The notes: generated by a model from the sequence alone, not told the origin. Numbered from the stretch's first letter, positions 54,451-64,000 are shown. The stretch is 64,000 bases of DNA from an uncultured Clostridia bacterium (GCA_948678575.1 CAPPGO010000002.1:53697-117696), one strand, 5' to 3'. Numbers and translations: made by a program.

Positions 54451-55086
54451 ATGTTAAAAACGATAGCAGATGATGCTACAAGTGAAGTGATAGAAAAAAA
54501 ATCAAGATTTATAGCTAATATATTTTATGTTGAAAGTCTTGAAGAAGCAGAAGAAAAAATAAAGCAGATAAAGAAAAAGTATTATGATGCTAGACATAAT
54601 TGTTTTGCTTTTAATATATATAATGAAAATGGTAATATTTCTAGATTCAGTGATGATGGTGAGCCATCTGGTACAGCAGGTGCACCGATGCTTGCAATTT
54701 TAAATGCACAAAATTTATCAAATGTTTTAGTAGTGGTTACTAGATATTTTGGTGGAATTTTATTAGGTACAGGTGGTTTGGTAAGAGCATATAGTGAAGC
54801 TACAAAACAAGCTATTGAAAATGCAAGTATAATTGAAAAGGATTATGGAATAATTTGTAATTATACAGTTTTATATGAAGATTTGGAAAAAATTAAATAT
54901 TATTTTAAGCAAGAAAACATAAAAATGGTCGATTTTAATTATGCAGAAAATGTCGAAATTACAGTTGAAATCACAGAAGAAAAGTATCAAAAAATACTTG
55001 AAAATATCGAAAATTTGAATTTTAAAATATTAAATGTTGAAAAAACCAAAAAAGCGTTCATAATATTGTCGAACAATGTAGAATAA
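54451..55086 (+). CDS. yigZ: YigZ/IMPACT family protein
   Basis: 211 residues: N-terminal UPF0029 domain with KKSRFIANIF, DDGEPSGTAGAPML and TRYFGGILLGTGGLVRAY, then a C-terminal ferredoxin-like domain. Precise function unknown. AAGGAG RBS. Confidence 0.92.
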   Translation: MLKTIADDATSEVIEKKSRFIANIFYVESLEEAEEKIKQIKKKYYDARHNCFAFNIYNENGNISRFSDDGEPSGTAGAPMLAILNAQNLSNVLVVVTRYFGGILLGTGGLVRAYSEATKQAIENASIIEKDYGIICNYTVLYEDLEKIKYYFKQENIKMVDFNYAENVEITVEITEEKYQKILENIENLNFKILNVEKTKKAFIILSNNVE

Positions 55087-55101
55087 TAAAATACGAAAGT
55101 T

Positions 55102-55139
55102 AGCCAAAATACGGGTTATATCTTGCATTTTGGCTTTTT
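55102..55139 (+). terminator. intrinsic terminator before spo0A
   Basis: AGCCAAAAT/ATTTTGGCT stem with TTTTT. Confidence 0.75.
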
Positions 55140-55191
55140 AAATATTATAATCGGTTTTGTGTTTAAACTAAAAAACAAAGGAGGAAATATT

Positions 55192-55986
55192 TTGAAAGAG
55201 AAAATTAGAATTTTTATCGCTGATGACAACAAAGACTTTGTAACTACATTAGTAACATATTTATCTAGGGAGGAGGCTTTCAATGTTGTAGGAAGTGCAA
55301 CAGATGGATTAGAGGCTGTGGAGAGAATAAAAGAACTAAAACCAGATGTTGTTTTATTAGATATAATAATGTTACATTTAGACGGAATTGGAGTTTTAGA
55401 GAAATTAAAAGAAGATAATGTTCAAGTGCCAATTTGTATAATGATTTCTGCTGTTGGTCAAGATAAAGTGACATCTCGTGCTATGAATTTGGGAGCACAG
55501 TATTACATAGTAAAACCTTTCGAAATGGATATGTTAGTAAAAAGAATTAAAGAATTAACTGAAACAAGTTTACCAAACAATAATTGTTATTCAAACAAAT
55601 TAAATTATATAAAAACAAATGAAAATGTTAAGCCAAATTTAGAAGCAATGGTCACAAATATTATTCATGAAGTTGGGGTTCCAGCACATATTAAAGGCTA
55701 TCAATATTTAAGAGATGGAATAATGATGGTAGTTGAGAATATTGAAGTTATAAATCAAATAACTAAGCAATTATATCCTGATTTAGCTAAAAAATATAAA
55801 ACTACACCTTCAAGAGTAGAAAGAGCTATCAGACATGCAATAGAAGTTGCTTGGGGGCGTGGACAATTAGATGCAGTTGAAAGTATTTTTGGATATACTG
55901 TAAATGCCAATAAGGGTAAGCCAACGAATAGTGAATTTATTGCAATGATAGCTGATAAATTGAGATTAGAATTAAAAACTGCATAA
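55192..55986 (+). CDS. spo0A: sporulation master regulator Spo0A
   Basis: 264 residues from TTG 55192 after AAAGGAGG. Receiver domain with acidic FIADDNKDF and phospho-Asp in VVLLDIIM (about 58); C-terminal DNA-binding domain (about 140-264) with NIIHEVGVPAHIKGYQYL, TTPSRVERAIRHAIEVAWGR and the SEFIAMIADKLR helix. Shows that the lineage is sporulation-capable or descends from one that was. Confidence 0.95.
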   Translation: MKEKIRIFIADDNKDFVTTLVTYLSREEAFNVVGSATDGLEAVERIKELKPDVVLLDIIMLHLDGIGVLEKLKEDNVQVPICIMISAVGQDKVTSRAMNLGAQYYIVKPFEMDMLVKRIKELTETSLPNNNCYSNKLNYIKTNENVKPNLEAMVTNIIHEVGVPAHIKGYQYLRDGIMMVVENIEVINQITKQLYPDLAKKYKTTPSRVERAIRHAIEVAWGRGQLDAVESIFGYTVNANKGKPTNSEFIAMIADKLRLELKTA

Positions 55987-55991
55987 AAAAC

Positions 55992-56031
55992 AAGCTCAAT
56001 TGTTAAAAAAATAACAATTAGAGCTTTTTTT
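55992..56031 (+). terminator. terminator of spo0A
   Basis: AGCTCAATTGTTA/TAACAATTAGAGCT stem with a T-run. Confidence 0.85.
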
Positions 56032-56135
56032 AATGGTTTTAATATACTTGATATTTCATAATATTTTCACTTTTTGTACATTGACAGTATGCTTTAAAAA
56101 ATGTATAATACAAATAGATTTTAGAGGAGGAAATT

Positions 56136-57335
56136 ATGGCTACAAAGAATAATAAAATAAAAGTAATAATTATTTGCGTATTAGTGTTTGCAATATGGGC
56201 AGGATTGTCTTTGTATAGAACTTTAAATAGAAATATGAATTGGTTTGATAAACCAAATTTGAAAGCAATAGAAAAAGAAGAACAAAGAGAAGAAATAAAA
56301 ACTACTGATAAAGGACAATATACTTATGCACTTGCTTGGAGCAAATATGGAGATAATTGGGTATGTGTAAATATAGATGGATATGCTGAAATTGTTTTAG
56401 ATAAAGAATATGTTGAAGTTACAGATTTTTGTAATTCAATATATGCAATGGTAAAAGATTCAATGGGAACAAAGAGCATAATAGATAGAGCAGGAGATTT
56501 AAGATTATGTGAATATAGTTATATTTGTGATGAAATTTTAACTAATGATTTTCATGCTAATTTAGTTGTTGCAACTCAAAAAGTTAAAGAAAATGGTGAA
56601 GAAAAAATTGGATATGGTTTAATAAATGAAAACTTGGGATGGTGTAAAGCTCCAAGTACAGAAAACGAATATTTAAAAGAGTTTACAAAAGGAATTGATG
56701 GTGGAGTTTTAACAAATGAAAAAGGTGATAAATTATATTTTTCAAAAACTGATACCATTGCAGAAAATATTGATCAATTTTTATTTTATGATGATCAAAT
56801 CGTAATGTATAGAAAAGGTACAGATATTTATTTAATAGATAAAAGTGGAGAACATGAAAGAGTTTCTATGAAAAATATTGCCAAAGCAGGTGAATGGACA
56901 GAAGGAACAATTTATTGTGAACTTACAGATGGTAGAAAAGTTTTCAACAACATAAATGGCGAATGTATTTTAGATGTTACAAATCTAAATATAGTAAATA
57001 GTCCTAGATTTATAGATGGATATGCTGGAATTGTAATGCAAACAGAAGAAGGAACAAAATATACTGTTATTGATAATAAAGGAAATTTGATGTTTGAAGC
57101 AAGACCAGGAGATATGTGTGATACACTTACTGGAAAAGTATTTAGAATTTCATATATATCAGAAAGTTCAATAAAACCTAAAATGATTGAAGTTATAAAT
57201 GAAAAAGGTGAAAAATTATTTGAAGTAGATTCAGATATAACATATTTTACAAATGGTTATGGAATTAAAGATAATGATATTTATGTAAGAACAGATGGAA
57301 CTGAATTAACTATTACTAAGAAATGTGAAGAATAG
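56136..57335 (+). CDS. membrane-anchored hypothetical protein, WG-repeat-like
   Basis: 399 residues: signal anchor at about 7-25; the rest beta-rich with short repeating units (KYGDNWVCVNIDGYAEIVLD, TVIDNKGNLMFEARPGD, IEVINEKGEKLFEVDSD), distantly like WG repeats. Role unknown. AGGAGG RBS; 11 nt before deoD. Confidence 0.6.
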   Translation: MATKNNKIKVIIICVLVFAIWAGLSLYRTLNRNMNWFDKPNLKAIEKEEQREEIKTTDKGQYTYALAWSKYGDNWVCVNIDGYAEIVLDKEYVEVTDFCNSIYAMVKDSMGTKSIIDRAGDLRLCEYSYICDEILTNDFHANLVVATQKVKENGEEKIGYGLINENLGWCKAPSTENEYLKEFTKGIDGGVLTNEKGDKLYFSKTDTIAENIDQFLFYDDQIVMYRKGTDIYLIDKSGEHERVSMKNIAKAGEWTEGTIYCELTDGRKVFNNINGECILDVTNLNIVNSPRFIDGYAGIVMQTEEGTKYTVIDNKGNLMFEARPGDMCDTLTGKVFRISYISESSIKPKMIEVINEKGEKLFEVDSDITYFTNGYGIKDNDIYVRTDGTELTITKKCEE

Positions 57336-57346
57336 GAGGAACTTGT

Positions 57347-58066
57347 ATGGCATTACATAATGAAGCAAAAATCGGAGAGATTGCAAAGGTTGTTTTAATG
57401 CCCGGTGATCCACTTCGTGCAAAATATATTGCTGAAAATTTTTTAGAAAATTATAAATTGGTAAGTAGCGTAAGAAATATCTATGCATATACTGGTAAGT
57501 ATAAAGGAAAAGAAATTAGTGTTATGGCATCTGGAATGGGAATGCCAAGCATGGGAATTTATTGCTACGAGCTATACAAATTTTATGGAGTTGAATCAAT
57601 TATAAGAATTGGTTCATGTGGTGCATATAAACCAGATTTAGATTTATTAGATGTTGTTTTAATAGAAAAAAGCTATACAGAAGGAAATTTTGCAAAGGCA
57701 ATGACTGGAATAGAATGTCATTCAGTAAATGCTGATAAAGAATTAAATGATTTAATTGAAAATACAGCAAAAGAAAATAATATGAAATGTATTAGAGCTA
57801 ATATAGCTTGTACAGAATATTTTGACCCATATTTAGATGACCCACAAGCATTAGCTAAGAGATTACCAGATGAAGAAAATATTTTAGGATCTGAAATGGA
57901 AGCTTTTGCATTGTTCTTTACAGCTAAACAATTAAATAAAAAAGCTTCTGCACTAATAACAGTTGCAGATTCTAATTATAAGAAAGAATCAATAACAGTA
58001 GAGCAAAGGCAAGAAGCTTTGAATGAGATGATTAAATTAGCTTTGGAAAGTGCTATAAAATTATAA
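57347..58066 (+). CDS. deoD: purine-nucleoside phosphorylase DeoD
   Basis: 239 residues, trimeric-group/hexameric PNP: VVLMPGDPLRAKYIAE (residues 15-30), MASGMGMPSMGIY, RIGSCGA and GSEMEAFAL. Phosphorolysis of purine nucleosides. AGGAGG RBS. Confidence 0.95.
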   Translation: MALHNEAKIGEIAKVVLMPGDPLRAKYIAENFLENYKLVSSVRNIYAYTGKYKGKEISVMASGMGMPSMGIYCYELYKFYGVESIIRIGSCGAYKPDLDLLDVVLIEKSYTEGNFAKAMTGIECHSVNADKELNDLIENTAKENNMKCIRANIACTEYFDPYLDDPQALAKRLPDEENILGSEMEAFALFFTAKQLNKKASALITVADSNYKKESITVEQRQEALNEMIKLALESAIKL

Positions 58067-58075
58067 TAGTATAAT

Positions 58076-58108
58076 AAAAACACCCAATTTAAAAATTGGG
58101 TGTTTTAT
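58076..58108. terminator. bidirectional terminator
   Basis: 14-bp stem AAAACACCCAATTT/AAATTGGGTGTTTT between deoD and the convergent gene. Confidence 0.85.
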
Positions 58109-59107
58109 TTATTGAATATCAAAACCTAATTGTTTAGCAATTGCTTTTGGTGTTTTTACAAATAATTTATAACAAGCAATAGATAAACGTTTTTTTATTT
58201 TATAAAAAGCACCTAATCGTCTAGAACTTACTTGTAAATCATTATCTAATGCAACAAGAGCTGTTTCTTTTGCGATTGTGTTTTGTTCTTCTATATTATC
58301 AAATAAAGATTCTTCATTTTGAACATTTATTGAAGCATTGATAACTGGTTCTAACAAATCTGAAACTAAACCATCTAAATTGAAAGCAGATGTATTAAAT
58401 AAAGTTTCTGATTCATCAAAATATATAGGTTTATCAATGTTTTCAAATAATTCTTCAAATAATGCAATTAATTCATTATTGTTTGAAACTTCCGTAGTTA
58501 CAAAATTTTGAATATTTTGTACTTCAATTTTTTCAGGTTCACTTTGTTCTTCGAAGAATAATTCATTAAATAGAGCTTCAATTTCTGGACTAGATTCTTC
58601 TGTAATAGAGTTTAATATATCATCTACACTTTCATTATCATTAGCAATAGAATTTTGAACAGTATTACCTAAAATGTCTTCAATAATATCATCAATTGAA
58701 GCAGAATAGTCATTTCCAAATTCAATGTCATTATTAACTAGTGTTGGCTCATTCATGAATTCTTCCAAACTATCAAAACCAAAATCAAATTCTTCTGGTT
58801 CTGCAACAGTTGCTTCTGGTAAAATAGGAGAGACATAGTTAAAGGAATTATTATTATCCCAACAATTATTTTCATTAGAAAAACAGAAATTAAAAGTATC
58901 GAAATCTTTAATTTCAATTTCAGCTACAAAACCATTTTCTGTTTTTTGCATAGGAATAGTAGAAGTATAATCCCAATTTTCACCAAAACCTGAAACAAGA
59001 TTAACATATTCACTACCATTTTGATAAAGTGCTCCAACATAAGTTATCTTAGCATTTTTACCAATTTTTAAACTATTGTCAAAATAAATATCCTTAGTAA
59101 ATTCCAT
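58109..59107 (-). CDS. acidic protein with N-terminal carbohydrate-binding-like domain
   Basis: 332 residues. The first 95 resemble starch-binding modules of the CBM25/53 kind (ITYVGALYQNGS, WDNNNSFNY). A long acidic, low-complexity middle and a basic C-terminus (about 295-332) follow. No signal peptide, so probably cytoplasmic; possibly involved in polysaccharide storage. Assignment is tentative. Confidence 0.6.
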   Translation of the reverse strand: MEFTKDIYFDNSLKIGKNAKITYVGALYQNGSEYVNLVSGFGENWDYTSTIPMQKTENGFVAEIEIKDFDTFNFCFSNENNCWDNNNSFNYVSPILPEATVAEPEEFDFGFDSLEEFMNEPTLVNNDIEFGNDYSASIDDIIEDILGNTVQNSIANDNESVDDILNSITEESSPEIEALFNELFFEEQSEPEKIEVQNIQNFVTTEVSNNNELIALFEELFENIDKPIYFDESETLFNTSAFNLDGLVSDLLEPVINASINVQNEESLFDNIEEQNTIAKETALVALDNDLQVSSRRLGAFYKIKKRLSIACYKLFVKTPKAIAKQLGFDIQ

Positions 59108-59299
59108 TTTTACATACTCCTATCATATTTCTATCATTATTATAATAATAAACAAGTATAAATTCAAGGAGAAAAGACAATTATTTGACAAAATAATATA
59201 AAATTTGTGTTACAATATTTCAAAAATATTACAAAGACAAAAATAACATTTTTTATCTTTGCGCATATAATATAGTAAAACCTTTTGGAGGAAGCTAGA

Positions 59300-60424
59300 A
59301 TGATAAGATATTTTGATAATGCAGCAACAACAAAATTAGATAGTGAAGTTTTAAATGAAATGTTACCATATTTAACAGAAAATTATGCAAATCCATCTAG
59401 TATTTATTCAACTGGAAAAGAAGCAAAAGAAGCTATAACAATTGCAAGAATGAAGATTGCTGATAGTATTGGTGCAAAAGTAAATGAAATATATTTTACT
59501 AGTTGTGGGAGTGAAAGTGATAATCTTGCTATAAAAGGTATTGCTTATGCAAATTCTAGATTTGGTAATCATATAATAACTTCAAGTATTGAGCATCCAG
59601 CAGTTATAAATACTTGTAAATCATTAGAAGAAATGGGATTTAGAGTAACATATTTAAAACCTAATTCTAATGGAATTGTAAGTGTAGAGAGTGTAAGAAG
59701 AGCAATAACTAATAGAACTATTTTGATTTCAATAATGTTTGCTAATAATGAAATTGGAACTATTCAACCTATAAAAGAAATAGCTGAACTTGCAAATTAT
59801 AGTAATATATATTTTCATACTGATGCTGTTCAAGCTATGGGAAATATAAGCGTAAATGTAAAAGAAGTAAAAGTATCAGCTCTTTCAATGTCTGCTCATA
59901 AGTTTTATGGACCAAAAGGGGTAGGCGTATTATATGTAAAAGAAGGTGTTCCTTTTAAAAGAATTCAAGATGGAGGACATCAAGAACGAGAAAAGCGTTC
60001 TGGTACAGAAAATGTAGCAGGAATAGTTGGAACAGGAAAGGCATTAGAATTAGCAACTAAAAATTTAGAAATAAATAGTAGAAAAATGAAAACTTTAAGA
60101 GATTATTATTTAGAAAATATAACTAGAAGAATTCAAAATATTAGAATAAATGGAGATTTAGAAAAAAGACTTCCTGGAAATTCTAATGTTTGTTTTTTGG
60201 GCGTTGATGGTGGAAAAATATTAGAAGAATTGGATAAACGCAATATATGTGCATCAAGTGGTTCGGCATGTAGTGCAGGACTTTTGCAACCATCACCAGT
60301 ATTATTGGCTATTGGTGTACCGAGAAATATTGCTAAAAGTAGTTTGAGAGTTACTTTTGGAAAAAGTAATACTTTGGAAGAAGTAGACTATTTAGTAAAA
60401 AGTTTAATTGAAATAGTAAATTAG
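59300..60424 (+). CDS. iscS: cysteine desulfurase (NifS/IscS family)
   Basis: 374 residues from ATG 59300 (GGAGGA RBS; TTG 59285 lies before it). IRYFDNAATTKLD start, SIEHPAV, PLP-Lys in SMSAHKFYGPKG and catalytic Cys loop SSGSACSAGLLQPS. Supplies sulfur for Fe-S clusters and tRNA thiolation, including clusters RimO needs. Confidence 0.94.
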   Translation: MIRYFDNAATTKLDSEVLNEMLPYLTENYANPSSIYSTGKEAKEAITIARMKIADSIGAKVNEIYFTSCGSESDNLAIKGIAYANSRFGNHIITSSIEHPAVINTCKSLEEMGFRVTYLKPNSNGIVSVESVRRAITNRTILISIMFANNEIGTIQPIKEIAELANYSNIYFHTDAVQAMGNISVNVKEVKVSALSMSAHKFYGPKGVGVLYVKEGVPFKRIQDGGHQEREKRSGTENVAGIVGTGKALELATKNLEINSRKMKTLRDYYLENITRRIQNIRINGDLEKRLPGNSNVCFLGVDGGKILEELDKRNICASSGSACSAGLLQPSPVLLAIGVPRNIAKSSLRVTFGKSNTLEEVDYLVKSLIEIVN

Positions 60425-60431
60425 GTAATAT

Positions 60432-60467
60432 AAAAAAGGTTTTCTGGATTAGCAGAAAACCTTTTTG
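60432..60467 (+). terminator. terminator of iscS
   Basis: AAAAAAGGTTTTCTG/CAGAAAACCTTTTT stem. Confidence 0.85.
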
Positions 60468-60475
60468 AATATTAA

Positions 60476-61381
60476 TTATTTTTTGTCATCTTTTAAAACA
60501 TCTTTTACAGCACCTAAACTGCTAAGAGCAGCTGTTGCTTCGAAAGGAATGAAGATTTTATTTGCTTCACCTTTTGCAACTTCTTGTAATGCTTCTAATG
60601 ATTTAATTTGAACTAATTTATCATCTGGATTTGATTTTTTAATTGCATCATATACCATTTGAATTTCTTGTGCTTTTGCTACGGCAACTTCTTTTATAGC
60701 AGCAGCCTCACCAGTAGCTCTTCTCATGCGAGCTTCTCTATCAGCTTCTGCATCTAATATAGCGGCTTCTTTTCTACCTTCTGCAAGAGTGATTGCTGAT
60801 TGTCTTTCACCTTCTGCTTGAAGAATTAAAGCTCTTTTATTTCTTTCAGCATTCATTTGTTTCTCCATTGCATCACGAATATCAGCTGGTGGAGTAATAT
60901 CTTTAATTTCAACTCTGTCAACTTTACATCCCCAAACATCAGTTGCTTCATCAAGTACAGTTCTTAATTTTGTATTGATAATATCTCTTGAACTAAAAGT
61001 TTCATCTAATTCCATTTTACCAACAATATCACGAATTGTTGTAATTGCTAAATATTCAATACCTTTTTTCAAACTTTGAATTTCATAAACTGCTTTTGCA
61101 GGGTCTGTGATTTTGTAGAATACCACTGTATCAATTGTTATAGTAACATTATCTGTTGTAATAACATTTTGAGGTGGTATATCCATTGTTTGTTGTTTTA
61201 AACTAACAACAGATCTTACTCTATCAATAAATGGAATGATAATTGTAAGACCAGCTCCTGCTACTTTGTGAAATTTTCCTAATCTTTCAATAATGAAAAC
61301 TTCTGATTGTCTTACGACTTTAATTGTTTTGTAAGCAATGATAACAATGATTACAAATAAAACGAATAAAAATCCTAACAT
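60476..61381 (-). CDS. SPFH/stomatin-family membrane protein
   Basis: 301 residues: N-terminal membrane segment (1-17), SPFH domain at about 20-200 with ERLGKFHKVAGAGL and RDIVGKMELDE, then a coiled coil (QAEGERQSAITLAEGRKEAAI). Forms membrane scaffolds. Paired with an NfeD protein upstream, a standard combination. Confidence 0.92.
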   Translation of the reverse strand: MLGFLFVLFVIIVIIAYKTIKVVRQSEVFIIERLGKFHKVAGAGLTIIIPFIDRVRSVVSLKQQTMDIPPQNVITTDNVTITIDTVVFYKITDPAKAVYEIQSLKKGIEYLAITTIRDIVGKMELDETFSSRDIINTKLRTVLDEATDVWGCKVDRVEIKDITPPADIRDAMEKQMNAERNKRALILQAEGERQSAITLAEGRKEAAILDAEADREARMRRATGEAAAIKEVAVAKAQEIQMVYDAIKKSNPDDKLVQIKSLEALQEVAKGEANKIFIPFEATAALSSLGAVKDVLKDDKK

Positions 61382-61400
61382 ATTTTAAATCCTCCTAAAA

Positions 61401-61829
61401 TTAATTTAATGGTTTGATTATTGCTTTTACACCATCTATTTTTTCAATTAAAACTTCTGTATCTTTTGGAATAACTGTATCGTTATATGATTTTGCTGAC
61501 CATGTTTCGCCGTTAATTTTAATTTGCCCTTGACCTTCAACAGGGACGACATCAACTATAACTTTTGCAACTTTTCCTTCAATTGAATATGCATTAGTTT
61601 TTATTACTTCATCTTTTTTTGTAATTTTTTCAACAAAAGGTCTAGTTATGAAAAGTAATAAAGTTGATGCAATAACAAATATAGAAGCTTGTGCAATTAT
61701 ATTATGTATAAAGAAACTAGCAATCATTGCAATTAAAGCTGCTACTGAAAACCAAAATACAAGAAAGCCTACGGTTATAATTTCAATGATTAAAAATATA
61801 CCAGCTAATATTAGCCAAAATTGCCACAT
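61401..61829 (-). CDS. NfeD-family membrane protein
   Basis: 142 residues: three or four membrane helices at about 3-78, then an OB-fold (GKVAKVIVDVVPVEGQGQIK..GETWSAKS). Partner of the SPFH protein 19 nt downstream. AGGAGGCAAC RBS. Confidence 0.9.
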   Translation of the reverse strand: MWQFWLILAGIFLIIEIITVGFLVFWFSVAALIAMIASFFIHNIIAQASIFVIASTLLLFITRPFVEKITKKDEVIKTNAYSIEGKVAKVIVDVVPVEGQGQIKINGETWSAKSYNDTVIPKDTEVLIEKIDGVKAIIKPLN

Positions 61830-62011
61830 AGTTGCCTCCTATCTACTCAATTTGATTAAGTTTTATTTTTTTGCTTTACTTAATAAGTATATACTAAAAT
61901 CGACAAAAAATAAAGACTTTTTTACAAAATATTAAAATTTATTAATCAAGCTTTACTTTAATTTCGATTTGTGATATTAAAATATATGTAACTAAAAAAA
62001 ATGGAGAACTT

Positions 62012-63190
62012 ATGAAGAAGAAAAAGATAAATAAAAAAATGCGTAAAAAAATAATATTAATTATTTTTTTGATTTTGGCTATATTAATTGTAAAACAAAT
62101 AATAAGTATGATTTTTGGTAATTCTGAACCAAATGAAATTACTTTATTGTTGAATAATAATTTAATACAAACAAAAGATGAAATAATAAAAGAAGATGAT
62201 GTGATATATCTTTCTAAGGAAGATGTTGGTGCTTTGCTTGATACTAATATGTATTATAATGAAGCAGAAAAAGAGCTTATAACAACATATAATAAGCATA
62301 TTGCATTACTTAAAGTTGATGAAGATTTTATGGTAATTAATGATAGTAATGCAGAGCTTACATCACCAATGATTAAGAGAAATGATAAAATATATTTACC
62401 ATTTTCAGAAATGGGAATTGTATATGATTTAGAGTTTGAATATTCAGAAAATAATAAAAGATTAATAGGAGAAGATCTTTCAAAAGAAAAGAAAAAAGCA
62501 ATTACTCTTAAAAATTTTAAATTAAAAAATAAACCAAGTTTATTTTCTATGGAAACTCAAAAAGTTTTACAAGGTGAATATATAACAATAATTGAAGATG
62601 CTTCTAAAAAATACTTTAAAATTAGAACTTCTGATGGAAATGTTGGATATGTAAAAAAGAAAAGAGTTTCAAATCCAGAGGTTGTTAGAGAGCATTGGGA
62701 GAATGAGAAGATTGATGTAGCTGTTATAAAAGAAGCATCAGATGTTTCAAAAGATTATTCAAAAGCAATTTTGAATAAAGAAAAACAAAATACGGTTATT
62801 CCTACATTTTTCTTTTTAGATAAAGAAGGAGAGATTTTAGATAAAACAGCAAGCACAACAGATGAATATAAATCATATATAAATTGGACAAAAGAAAATA
62901 ATATTGAAATCTGGGCAACATTGGAAAATAATATAGATGTTTCAAATGTACTTTTAAATTATACAGATAGAAACAAGGTAATAAATGATTTATATAAAAA
63001 ACTTGTAGATTATCAGTTTACAGGTATAAATATCAATTTTAATAAAATAGATGATGTAAATAGTTTTAATAGATTTGTAATCGAACTTACTCCTAGATTA
63101 AAAGAACTTGGAATAAAAGTTGCTATTACAAATAATAAGATGGTTGATAAAGATAAGCTTTCAAAGGTTGTCGATATGATTATAGAATAG
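62012..63190 (+). CDS. cell-wall-associated protein with SH3-like and truncated GH18-like domains
   Basis: 392 residues: basic signal anchor (1-31), copper-amine-oxidase-like domain at about 40-150, SH3-like (about 165-215, VLQGEYITIIEDASKKYFKI) and the beginning of a GH18 fold (about 220-392). It ends at KVVDMIIE, where related proteins continue with VMAYD and the catalytic region, so it looks truncated or a non-catalytic form. Overlap with the next gene is absent; mltG follows 9 nt later. Confidence 0.7.
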   Translation: MKKKKINKKMRKKIILIIFLILAILIVKQIISMIFGNSEPNEITLLLNNNLIQTKDEIIKEDDVIYLSKEDVGALLDTNMYYNEAEKELITTYNKHIALLKVDEDFMVINDSNAELTSPMIKRNDKIYLPFSEMGIVYDLEFEYSENNKRLIGEDLSKEKKKAITLKNFKLKNKPSLFSMETQKVLQGEYITIIEDASKKYFKIRTSDGNVGYVKKKRVSNPEVVREHWENEKIDVAVIKEASDVSKDYSKAILNKEKQNTVIPTFFFLDKEGEILDKTASTTDEYKSYINWTKENNIEIWATLENNIDVSNVLLNYTDRNKVINDLYKKLVDYQFTGININFNKIDDVNSFNRFVIELTPRLKELGIKVAITNNKMVDKDKLSKVVDMIIE

Positions 63191-63199
63191 GATGGAATA

Positions 63200-64000
63200 A
63201 TGAAGAAATTAGTAGTAATTTTAATAATTTTATTAGTATTAGTTGTAGGAACAGGGATAGGCGCTTTTGTTTGGTATAGCAGTTCTCTTAAAGACCCATT
63301 AGCACAAGGGAATGCATCTACATTAGAGTATGGGGTTAATGAAGTAACTATTCCAGAAGGGACAGGCATTTCTGCAATTGCAGATTTGTTAGAAGAAAAA
63401 CAAATAATAAAAAGTGCTTTGGCATGTAAAATATATTGCAAGATAAATGGTGTTACTAATTTACAAGCAGGAGATTATGAAATAGAATGGCATAGTGATA
63501 CACCAACTGTTTTAGCCAAAATTGCTTCTGGTGATGTTATATCAAAAGAGGTAAAAATTACTTTTGTTGAAGGTAAAAACATGAGATGGTATGCAAAAGC
63601 CATTGCAGAAAAAACTAACAATACAGAAGAAGATGTTTTTGAATTGTTAAAAGATGAAGAATATATAGATTCTCTTATTGAAAAATATTGGTTTTTGACA
63701 GATGAGATAAAAGATGAAAACATATACTATCCATTAGAAGGATATTTGTTACCAGACACATATACTTTTGAAAGTGTTGATGTTAGTGTTGAAATCATTT
63801 TTAATGTGATTTTGAATTTCACAGATAAATTTTTAAGTGAGTATAAAGATGATTTTAAATATACAGTACATCAAACTTTAACTCTTGCTTCTATGGCTGA
63901 AATGGAAGGAAAAAGTTTTGAAGATCGTGAAGAAATTATAGGTGTATTTTTAAATAGAATAGATATTGGAATGAGCTTAGGAAGTGATGTTACAACATAT
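63200..64000 (+). CDS. mltG: endolytic transglycosylase MltG (YceG), cut by the window end
   Basis: At least 267 residues: signal anchor (1-24), LysM-like region, YPLEGYLLPDTYTF (about 177-190) and catalytic Glu in LASMAEMEGK followed by FLNRIDIGMSLGSDVTTY. It terminates glycan strands. The first ATG is preceded by a weak GGAT site. Stop lies beyond the window. Confidence 0.9.
   Translation, partial: MKKLVVILIILLVLVVGTGIGAFVWYSSSLKDPLAQGNASTLEYGVNEVTIPEGTGISAIADLLEEKQIIKSALACKIYCKINGVTNLQAGDYEIEWHSDTPTVLAKIASGDVISKEVKITFVEGKNMRWYAKAIAEKTNNTEEDVFELLKDEEYIDSLIEKYWFLTDEIKDENIYYPLEGYLLPDTYTFESVDVSVEIIFNVILNFTDKFLSEYKDDFKYTVHQTLTLASMAEMEGKSFEDREEIIGVFLNRIDIGMSLGSDVTTY

Overview
The window is AT-rich Bacillota DNA from a spore-forming clostridial lineage. 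It carries spo0A, a BofA-like gene and typical low-GC Gram-positive neighbourhoods: der-plsY-gpsA, gatCAB, a folT-type ECF transporter under a tetrahydrofolate riboswitch, lexA, mutS2, and rpsT next to rpiB. I cannot name a species.

The main result is an apparent four-base sense codon. Five genes (a MacB/Bce-type ABC ATPase, a membrane-anchored hypothetical, tsaE, tagO/wecA and rimO) look frameshifted, two of them twice. Every break is the same event: an in-frame CGG that restores the family reading frame only if CGGN is read as one glycine. All seven sites (5946, 6220, 16761, 16909, 17118, 37547, 45496) fall at a glycine, and in the recognised families it is a conserved one (TsaE P-loop, RimO SLGCSKN, TagO RLGGLA, ABC PTSGK). 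By eye I found no in-frame CGG used as ordinary arginine in any other native-looking gene. The only exceptions are two GC-rich orphan ORFs (19616, 49441). At 229-302 lies a diverged tRNA-Gly beside two normal tRNA-Gly(UCC) genes. Its anticodon loop reads CUUCCGA, so U34-C35-C36 is followed by G37, giving a UCCG quadruplet complementary to CGGN. It keeps glycine-type acceptor features and has a mismatched anticodon stem. The simplest reading is natural quadruplet decoding CGGN = Gly.

Layout. 1-302: three tRNA-Gly genes. 292-11441: an integrative mobilizable element of about 11.1 kb inserted in the 3' end of the CGGN-type tRNA-Gly, with 12-bp direct repeats, integrase, excisionase, MobV relaxase, a two-component system with a Bce-like ABC exporter (itself carrying two CGGN sites), a second tyrosine recombinase, a RhuM-family protein and a type III toxin-antitoxin (ToxIN/AbiQ-like). 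11.4-17 kb: a sigma factor with a membrane partner, an MFS protein, a NERD protein and hypotheticals. 17-24.5 kb: tsaE, lexA, folC, folate ECF transporter and mutS2. 24.7-24.9 kb: tRNA-Met and tRNA-Tyr. 25-36 kb: hydrolases, dCMP deaminase, a large membrane protein, der-plsY-gpsA and gatCAB. 36-49 kb: rpsT, rpiB, tagO, an acetyltransferase with a likely attenuator, tsaC, two glycosyltransferases, pth, RNase G, bofA-like gene, a structured RNA candidate, rimO, a cell-wall amidase and ppaC. 49-64 kb: WG-repeat proteins, a flavoprotein, a DUF4153-like membrane protein, yigZ, spo0A, deoD, iscS, SPFH/NfeD proteins, a truncated GH18-like protein and the start of mltG.

The genes that need CGGN decoding include essential or near-essential functions (t6A synthesis through TsaE, wall polymer initiation through TagO), so the decoding must be efficient enough to support growth. 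The mobile element uses the same code and integrates into the tRNA that reads it, which suggests it circulates among hosts sharing this trait.
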